Assembly: GCA_947631385.1 (NCBI GenBank)
Contig: CANRLE010000041.1
Coordinates: 1-9,595, forward strand
Direction: 5' to 3'
Source: an uncultured Clostridia bacterium
Lineage (GTDB): Bacteria > Bacillota > Clostridia > TANB77 > CAG-508
DNA length: 9,595 nucleotides
In this document: positions 1 through 4,920 of the stretch, piece after piece
Layout of the letters: each line of letters starts with the position of its first letter
Numbering within the stretch: position 1 is the first letter of the stretch
The notes under the pieces: model-generated
Database searches by the model: none
The model's input: the letters and a program-made list of their open reading frames with translations, nothing else
Told to the model about the DNA's origin: nothing
Translations under genes and position numbers: made by a program

Positions 1-64
1 TCTACCAAAACCTAAACCTGTATATTTATCAGTATTTTTAAGAAATAGGATTTTTTAAATCCAT

Positions 65-108
65 TTAGATTTTGAGTCCAGTGCGTCTACCAATTCCGCC
101 ACATCGGC
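65..108 (-). tRNA. 5' half of tRNA-Leu (anticodon CAA), interrupted
   Basis: Read on the minus strand from 108, the sequence gives a bacterial tRNA-Leu 5' acceptor strand GCCGATG, T8, a D arm with stem GCG/CGC and the GGTAGA loop, A26, and anticodon stem CTGGA with loop CTCAAAA, so anticodon CAA. The 3' side of the anticodon stem (TCTAA, 69-65) pairs only in part: G29 faces U and C27 faces A. Beyond it there is no TTC-containing T arm and no CATCGGC strand to close the acceptor stem anywhere in positions 1-64. A GGATTT/AAATCC pairing (62-57 with 53-48) could mimic a variable arm but leads nowhere. The gene is therefore truncated, interrupted by an insert or intron reaching past the window edge, or misassembled. 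The identity of the 5' half is secure; its state is not. Confidence 0.8.
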
Positions 109-129
109 ATAAAAAATAAGTACTAATAT

Positions 130-158
130 ATATTAGCACATATTTCTTTTCTTGTCTA
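130..158 (-). promoter_or_regulatory. Promoter of the tRNA-Leu gene
   Basis: On the minus strand TAGACA (158-153) is followed after exactly 17 nt by TAATAT (135-130), with TGC just before it giving an extended -10 (TGn). The expected start near 123 lies about 15 nt before the tRNA 5' end at 108. The -10 lies within a perfect 14-base palindrome, CTAATATATATTAG (123-136). The quality of this promoter argues that the tRNA gene was, or is, expressed. Confidence 0.6.
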
Positions 159-197
159 GATTTTTTATGAAATTTTTGGGTTGATAAACACTATATT

Positions 198-1452
198 CTA
201 TAACTTTATAATTTGACCTGTATAAATCAAATTTGGATTGCGAATTCCATTCAAATTAACTAAATACTGAACTGTAACTCCAAATCTACGAGCAATTCCA
301 TACAAAGTATCGCCACTTCGTACAGTATAAAAATTATTTTGCATAACTGGATTTAGAACAGAATTTGTACTATCTGTAATTCTTAATTTCTCACCGGGAA
401 AAATCAAATTTGGATTAACAATATCATTAACCTCAACAATTTGACTAACAGTAACACCATACTCATTTGCTATTTGAGATAAAGTATTACCTCTTTGTAC
501 TGTATATGTAATACTTCCTGCACCCCTTGTTTCAGAACCATTTACTGTAGAATTAGTTAAAATTCTTAATTCCTGTCCGGGAAAAATTAAATTTGGATTT
601 GCAATATTATTAATACTAGCTATCTCTTCTACAGTCGTACCATACATTCTAGCAATTTGGCTTAAAGTATTACCTCTTTGTACAGTATACACAATACTTT
701 CTGTATTAAATTTATTAACCTGATTTTCAACATTAGGAATTTCTGTCGAATCTGATAAAAATATACTCTCTGTATATAAATCTCTATCAACGCTACCTCG
801 AACTCCACTTACTCTTCCTCTATCTGTATATTGCACACCTATCCAATTTCTCCAATTAGTTTCAACATCAACTAAATCATTATAATCTCCATAATAAGCA
901 AGCCATAATTCATAATTATTTGCTATATCTATACCAAAAGTATCCCTTGCATTAGATAAATCACTATAAACAATAACTTCTTTATTAGTTAATCTTTTCA
1001 CACTTTCTAAAAATACTTCTGCTATGTTATTAATCTCATCTATTCCTACCCCATTAAACACCTCATAATCCATAACTAATTTACAATCTGCTTGTTTTCC
1101 AGATATCACAGAAGCAAAAAAATTTGCTTCTTGCTCCGCTTCCCCGAGTATTAGTTGCAGTTAAAAAATGATAAAAACCAACTTTTAATCCATTTGCTTT
1201 TGCATTTTCATAATTTATATCAAAATATGGATCTTTTATATTGCTGCCTTGACTTGCTTTAATATAAACAACTTCGATTCCACTATTACGAACTTGTTCA
1301 TAATCGATATATCCTTGCCAATCACTTACATCAATTCCGTCATATGTAGGATTTGCATTTGGTGTAATAGCATAGGTTTTATTAATATTAACAAAAAACA
1401 AAATTGTTAATGTCATATATAAAATCAAAAATACTTTTAATATCTTATACAT
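198..1452 (-). CDS. Secreted GH25 muramidase with three C-terminal LysM repeats, split by a +1 frameshift
   Basis: The frame-corrected product is 417 aa. It has a signal peptide (residues 1-28, likely cut after TYA), a GH25 lysozyme domain (about 37-230) and three LysM repeats (about 254-298, 315-358, 374-417, each beginning YTV and ending near PNLI..G). GH25 landmarks are GIDVS-WQG with Asp41, FYHF, the catalytic MDYE (Asp128, Glu130), and QYTDRGRV..G.VD near the domain end. GH25 enzymes cleave the MurNAc-GlcNAc bond; LysM repeats bind glycan strands, so it should act outside the membrane on the wall. An extra G in a GGGG run (1142-1145 on the plus strand) breaks the frame; removing one base restores NTREAEQEANFF-ASVISG and all downstream motifs. 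As read, it would end after about 123 residues, before the catalytic acids. The start at 1452 is chosen for AAAGGAG seven bases upstream. Whether the break is a real mutation or a sequence error cannot be told here. Confidence 0.9.
371..700 (-). repeat. Tandem 183-bp duplication encoding LysM 1 and LysM 2
   Basis: LysM 1 and LysM 2 coding segments repeat with an exact period of 183 nt (61 codons). For example AAAGTATTACCTCTTTGTAC occurs at 481-500 and 664-683, and CCGGGAAAAAT at 394 and 577. The proteins share YTVQRGNTLSQIA and NPNLIFPG. The third LysM (about 201-330) is more diverged. This points to a fairly recent internal duplication. Confidence 0.8.
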
Positions 1453-1459
1453 AAAAAAA

Positions 1460-1496
1460 CTCCTTTGCATAATTTACTTCATTATATGCAAAAGAG
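1460..1496 (-). terminator. Terminator-like hairpin overlapping the lysozyme ribosome binding site
   Basis: On the minus-strand RNA, CTCTTTTGCATA (1496-1485) pairs with TATGCAAAGGAG (1471-1460) to give 12 consecutive pairs, one of them G·U, closing a 13-nt loop. It is followed at once by seven U (1459-1453) and then the AUG of the lysozyme gene (1452). The 3' arm contains the Shine-Dalgarno AAAGGAG, and the U-tract is the spacer. It starts 14 nt after the stop codon of the upstream gene (1511-1513). In plus-strand RNA the G·U would be a C·A mismatch, which favours minus-strand function, although a T6 run (1498-1503) on the plus strand could allow weaker bidirectional use. Confidence 0.65.
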
Positions 1497-1510
1497 ATTT
1501 TTTGGTTATT

Positions 1511-3814
1511 TTATGTGTCATATTCAAAAACATTAATTGTTTTAATCACAATTTTTGAAAAATCATCCTTTTCATTTTCAAACTCTACTATTTTAAAAGA
1601 AGTATTTTCTTTCAATGTTAAGAATAATTTAGTCATATCCACTAAAATTTTAGTAGACAAATCTTGTCCTATTGGCAAAGTTTTATTTTGATTATCATAA
1701 AATATATTATTCGTATATGAAATAGCATTATTTCCTTTTTTTATATTAATTTTATAGAAATTAATTTCATTGCTTTTTTGATTAATTGCCTCTTTTATTT
1801 CTTTTTCTGGATTAATATTAAATAAATTTATGTCTTTTTCATTTATACTTTTACCAGAAATAGCTTTATAAATAGGTAAATCTTCTGATAGAGTCACTTT
1901 TTCTAAAGCATTTTTTACATTTTCAATCACATTCTCTAAAGCTAATTTATAGCCTAATGGTTTAGTATTTTTTGTAATATCTAATATAGAAAATTTGTCT
2001 TTTGCTATTTCACGATGTTTTTGATTATTAATCTGTGAAGTTTTAGACATATCTTGAGTAATTCCACCAAATATATCAAATTCATCATTCTCAGTTAATG
2101 TTTTTTCCTGTATTGCTTCTTTTTTCAATTCTTTTAAACTTGCTTCGATGTCTTTTGGACTAGCCTCATTTTGTTTTAGTTGATTTATTATATCAATTAA
2201 ATTTGTAGAAGCAATATAAAGACTATCTGTATCTTGTTTTGATAAATTTCTTCTTTGAATTTTATCCATCATCTTGCCAAATTTTTCTAAATCTTCTTCA
2301 TAATCAAAGACCTTTGTCACTTTCGTTAAATTTGCTACTTCCTCTTCTTCTCCCTCCGGTAAGGCTGACATTTCATCTTTATTACTATAACGCCAAAACT
2401 CAAAAATGCTTTTTTTATGGCTATCAATTTCTTCTATATATGAAGTCGCGTTTTCGATTTTTTTAGCCATATTCTTTTTCTTTAATTTTAAACTATTAAT
2501 ATCAAATACCAAATTCTTTAATATGTTTTCTAATCTTTCTAATTCCTTATATAATTCCAATAATTCTTCAATAGTATAATTTGTTTTTTCTTCCTTTTCT
2601 ACTTTTTTCTTTTTCTTTTTATTTATTTGTTTTTCGTCTTCATCTTGCTCTACTATAGTTTTATTTTTATCTTCTAGTTTTCCTTTATTTTTTTTCTTAC
2701 TATATTTAAAATAATATTTAAATTTGCCAAAAAATGATTTTTTGCACTCTAAAAATGTAGATATTTGTTTTTCTTTTGCAAGATATTCTATTTCCTGCAT
2801 TGATACCTCAGATTTTAAATTATTTAGCTTTTCCTCGTTTGTCTCTGTTAAGCTAATTACTTCTTGTGTTCTAATCTTTCCTTTTTTATATGCTTGATTC
2901 ATCCATTCTGCAATATCTCTATATTGGATTTTTTTACCTTCAATATAAAATTCTATCTCTCCATTTTTTCCAATGTTAGTTTTGAAATTAAAATAGTGTG
3001 GCAATTCAGTTTGAAGAATAAACATAGCTTTAACAAGTTTGTAAAATTCTGAAGCTTGTTCCTTATTTTTTAATTTTATTTTATAAGGACTTTTTATTCT
3101 TCCATATACTTCTGTTTCTCCTATAATATCAATACTTAATTTATCATTTTTATCATATACTTCATAAACAAGTGGCCAATCTTTTGTAAATAACCATAAA
3201 TAATTTTCTATATCTTCAAATTCTGATTTTTTTAAATATTGACTACTATATCCTACATTTCGTATTGGTACAAAGATTTTGCTTGTCCTTCCCTTTTCCA
3301 ATTTTTTCTTTAATAAATAGAAAAATGTAGAGTAATCAGCATCTTCAGTTGGTACTATCATAAAATATTTATCTGTATTCTCAGAATAGTAAATTTGCCA
3401 TAAATAGTTACCTTCAAATTTAACTTTAAATGGTATTTGTTCATTTAATTTTATCTGTTCTTCTTCTATTTTTTGTATATCTTCAATTTTTACTTCTTTT
3501 AACATATTTAAAAAAGTTGTATATTTTAGAATATTTTTTTCATTCTTACTATCCAAATAGTCTGCCAATGGACTTGCTTTTCTATATTTTTCTTCTATTT
3601 CGTCTAAACGATTTGTTGGTGATAATAATATTTGTATTTCTTTAACTGGAAGATATTTATATTGACGATATTGTTTTTCATCATAAAATTTTGGTACTCT
3701 AAATTCTAAAGGTTCAAATTTTTTTATAGATGCTGGTATTTTTTCTAAATTTAGTCCTATATATGTCAATTTTTCTTCTATATTTTCAGGTAATTCTATG
3801 CTTTTTTTAGGCAA
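1511..3814 (-). CDS. Large cytoplasmic coiled-coil protein of unknown function
   Basis: A 767-aa protein I do not recognise. No signal peptide or membrane helix is visible, so it is probably cytoplasmic or peripheral. Residues 1-130 are charged and helical. About 130-300 reads as a mixed alpha/beta domain with alternating hydrophobics and many aromatics (NYLWQIYY, YFMIVPTEDAD, KIFVPIRN, YLWLFTKDW, EFYIEGKKI). About 320-460 is predicted coiled coil, interrupted by a very basic stretch (359-413) with seven consecutive Lys (399-405) and an acidic patch (EQDEDE). SIFEFWRYSNKDEM at 469-482 followed by an acidic run (EGEEEE) looks like a conserved motif. The remainder is acidic and helical with an alpha/beta tail. 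The start is TTG with AAGGGAG (3829-3823) eight nt upstream. It lies 20 nt behind the deacetylase gene and in front of the lysozyme gene, so an envelope-linked role is possible from context alone. Confidence 0.8.
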   Translation of the reverse strand: MPKKSIELPENIEEKLTYIGLNLEKIPASIKKFEPLEFRVPKFYDEKQYRQYKYLPVKEIQILLSPTNRLDEIEEKYRKASPLADYLDSKNEKNILKYTTFLNMLKEVKIEDIQKIEEEQIKLNEQIPFKVKFEGNYLWQIYYSENTDKYFMIVPTEDADYSTFFYLLKKKLEKGRTSKIFVPIRNVGYSSQYLKKSEFEDIENYLWLFTKDWPLVYEVYDKNDKLSIDIIGETEVYGRIKSPYKIKLKNKEQASEFYKLVKAMFILQTELPHYFNFKTNIGKNGEIEFYIEGKKIQYRDIAEWMNQAYKKGKIRTQEVISLTETNEEKLNNLKSEVSMQEIEYLAKEKQISTFLECKKSFFGKFKYYFKYSKKKNKGKLEDKNKTIVEQDEDEKQINKKKKKKVEKEEKTNYTIEELLELYKELERLENILKNLVFDINSLKLKKKNMAKKIENATSYIEEIDSHKKSIFEFWRYSNKDEMSALPEGEEEEVANLTKVTKVFDYEEDLEKFGKMMDKIQRRNLSKQDTDSLYIASTNLIDIINQLKQNEASPKDIEASLKELKKEAIQEKTLTENDEFDIFGGITQDMSKTSQINNQKHREIAKDKFSILDITKNTKPLGYKLALENVIENVKNALEKVTLSEDLPIYKAISGKSINEKDINLFNINPEKEIKEAINQKSNEINFYKINIKKGNNAISYTNNIFYDNQNKTLPIGQDLSTKILVDMTKLFLTLKENTSFKIVEFENEKDDFSKIVIKTINVFEYDT

Positions 3815-3829
3815 AATTATCTCTCCCTT
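3815..3829 (-). promoter_or_regulatory. Ribosome binding site fixing a TTG start
   Basis: AAGGGAG (3829-3823 on the minus strand) lies eight nt before the TTG at 3814-3812 of the coiled-coil protein gene. No ATG stands nearby in frame, so TTG is the supported start. The short gap to the deacetylase stop codon (TAG, 3837-3835) suggests cotranscription and possibly coupled translation. Confidence 0.7.
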
Positions 3830-3834
3830 CTAGT

Positions 3835-4743
3835 CTATTTTATAATTTCATAAAAATTTTTGAATTCATATCCATTTTCCTTTAACCAAGAAATAATTTG
3901 AGGTAACGCATCCGCCGTAGCTTTTTTTGCTTGAGCATCATGTAATAAAATAACTGCACTATTCTTATTTCCTACTGTTGCTTGTATTCTTTGCATTTCA
4001 TATTCTACAGTTGGTTGTGTAGTTTCTGCGTCTCCAGAAAGAGCATTCCAATCAACATATAAAATATCATTAGCAGATAATAATTCTTTTGCTTGATTTT
4101 TAACATCTACATAAGGTCCACCCGGGAAACCACCCGGAAAACGAAATAGATGTGAATTATATTCAGGAACACCTATTGCAGTTTTAACTGCCTCATTGCA
4201 TTGATTAAATTCATCTAATACTGCTTGTGGTGAAGAATAAATTGCAGAATATACATGACTATTTCCATGATTTGCAATATAATGACCTTCCTCATATATT
4301 CTTTTTACAGTTTCTGGCATTGCAGTAACTCTTGACCCTAAGACAAAAAATGTAGCTTTTATATTTTCTTGTTTTAATATATCTAAAATAGTTGGAGTTA
4401 CAGTAGAAGGACCATCATCAAAAGTTAAAAATACTCTTTTTGTGTCTGAATGATAAATATTATTCATATTATCTCTACCTACTTGAGTAAGTTTTGGTAT
4501 TTTTTCTTGTCTAATTCTTTCTTTTTCTCTTTCTATTGCGGCTTGTTTTTCCTCTTCTTCTTTTTTCATAGTAGCTAATTGTGCTTGATATTCTTGATAG
4601 ATTTTATAATCATCAATAACTTTTATTGAATTTTGAGCAATCATAATTAAAACAATTATAATCGCTATAATGAATAAAAATATAATAATTTTTCTTATGT
4701 CTAATTTATTAATTTTTGACATCTGATAAATTTTTTTATTCAT
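3835..4743 (-). CDS. Membrane-anchored polysaccharide (peptidoglycan) deacetylase, NodB/CE4 family
   Basis: This 302-aa protein has a basic N-terminus, one hydrophobic anchor (about 18-37), a charged coiled coil (about 47-85, rich in Glu and Lys) and a NodB homology domain (about 103-290). All five CE4 motifs are present: TFDDGPS (107-113; Asp109 as base, Asp110 as metal ligand), H-GNS-H (His159 and His163, metal ligands), RFPGG (201-205), DWN (231-233) and ILLHD (265-269, His268). Family knowledge says such enzymes remove acetyl groups from GlcNAc or MurNAc of peptidoglycan on the outer face, often conferring lysozyme resistance. The coiled coil would hold the catalytic domain away from the membrane. 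The start at 4743 has AAGGGA ten nt upstream. It is the first gene of a leftward cluster ending in a muramidase. The precise sugar target, and whether it is PgdA- or Pda-like, cannot be settled from motifs. Confidence 0.92.
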   Translation of the reverse strand: MNKKIYQMSKINKLDIRKIIIFLFIIAIIIVLIMIAQNSIKVIDDYKIYQEYQAQLATMKKEEEEKQAAIEREKERIRQEKIPKLTQVGRDNMNNIYHSDTKRVFLTFDDGPSTVTPTILDILKQENIKATFFVLGSRVTAMPETVKRIYEEGHYIANHGNSHVYSAIYSSPQAVLDEFNQCNEAVKTAIGVPEYNSHLFRFPGGFPGGPYVDVKNQAKELLSANDILYVDWNALSGDAETTQPTVEYEMQRIQATVGNKNSAVILLHDAQAKKATADALPQIISWLKENGYEFKNFYEIIK

Positions 4744-4776
4744 ATTTTTTACATCCCTTTTATTTCATTTTTTTCT

Positions 4777-4805
4777 ATTATATACTATTTTTCGATTTTT
4801 TAGTA
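4777..4805 (-). promoter_or_regulatory. Probable promoter of the deacetylase cluster
   Basis: On the minus strand a consensus TATAAT (4782-4777) sits 33 nt before the deacetylase start codon. The -35 position 17 nt upstream reads TACTAA (4805-4800), a poor match, so recognition may need an activator or rely on the -10. TATACTA (4781-4787) and TAGTATA (4804-4810) form an inverted repeat spanning the region, which could be an operator. Confidence 0.4.
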
Positions 4806-4863
4806 GTATAATTTTAAAAAAATTATTTTTTTTTATATAATTGTTTTAAATTCTTAATATTAG

Positions 4864-4872
4864 TGGTATACT
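4864..4872 (+). promoter_or_regulatory. Extended -10 promoter of the P-type ATPase gene
   Basis: TGGTATACT (4864-4872) is an extended -10 (TGn plus TATACT). The -35 region at 17-nt spacing is TTTTAA, a weak match, consistent with an extended -10 promoter. A start near 4879 gives a leader of only about 40 nt before the TTG at 4918, too short for an M-box magnesium riboswitch. A second TATAAT at 4807-4812 has no good -35 either. Confidence 0.5.
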
Positions 4873-4904
4873 TTTTTTAATAATAATATTTAATCAAAAG
4901 AAAT

Positions 4905-4920
4905 GGAGATGATACATTTG
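4905..4920 (+). promoter_or_regulatory. Shine-Dalgarno that places the ATPase start at TTG 4918
   Basis: GGAG at 4905-4908, in the context ATGGAGATGAT, matches the anti-Shine-Dalgarno well and lies nine nt before an in-frame TTG at 4918-4920. The in-frame ATG at 4903 has no comparable site upstream, and the ATGs at 4903 and 4909 overlap or abut the Shine-Dalgarno itself. The TTG is therefore the better-supported start, shortening the protein from 875 to 870 residues. Confidence 0.65.

Noticed and set aside
1..20. Minus-strand GGTTTAGGTTTTGGTAGA at the left edge resembles a tRNA 5' part with a GGTAGA D loop.
   Set aside because: No convincing acceptor strand or D stem forms, and the sequence runs off the window; the resemblance is limited to a short common motif.
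1460..1503. Plus-strand reading of the 1460-1496 hairpin as a terminator for a plus-strand gene.
   Set aside because: No plus-strand gene ends here, and the stem has a C·A mismatch in that direction; the minus-strand reading is better.
2598..2632. A-rich run encoding seven Lys (399-405) in the coiled-coil protein as a possible programmed slippage site.
   Set aside because: The run is broken by G every few bases, the frame continues intact on both sides, and no stop-flanked alternative frame product is evident.
2239..3645. Several plus-strand open frames of 60-75 codons opposite the coiled-coil protein gene.
   Set aside because: They are rich in Phe, Leu and Ser as expected from the antisense of Lys/Glu-rich coding DNA, lack ribosome sites, and have no recognisable domain.
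4744..4902. M-box or other riboswitch upstream of the ATPase.
   Set aside because: The region is almost pure A/T with no conserved core or terminator/antiterminator pair, and the predicted leader is about 40 nt.
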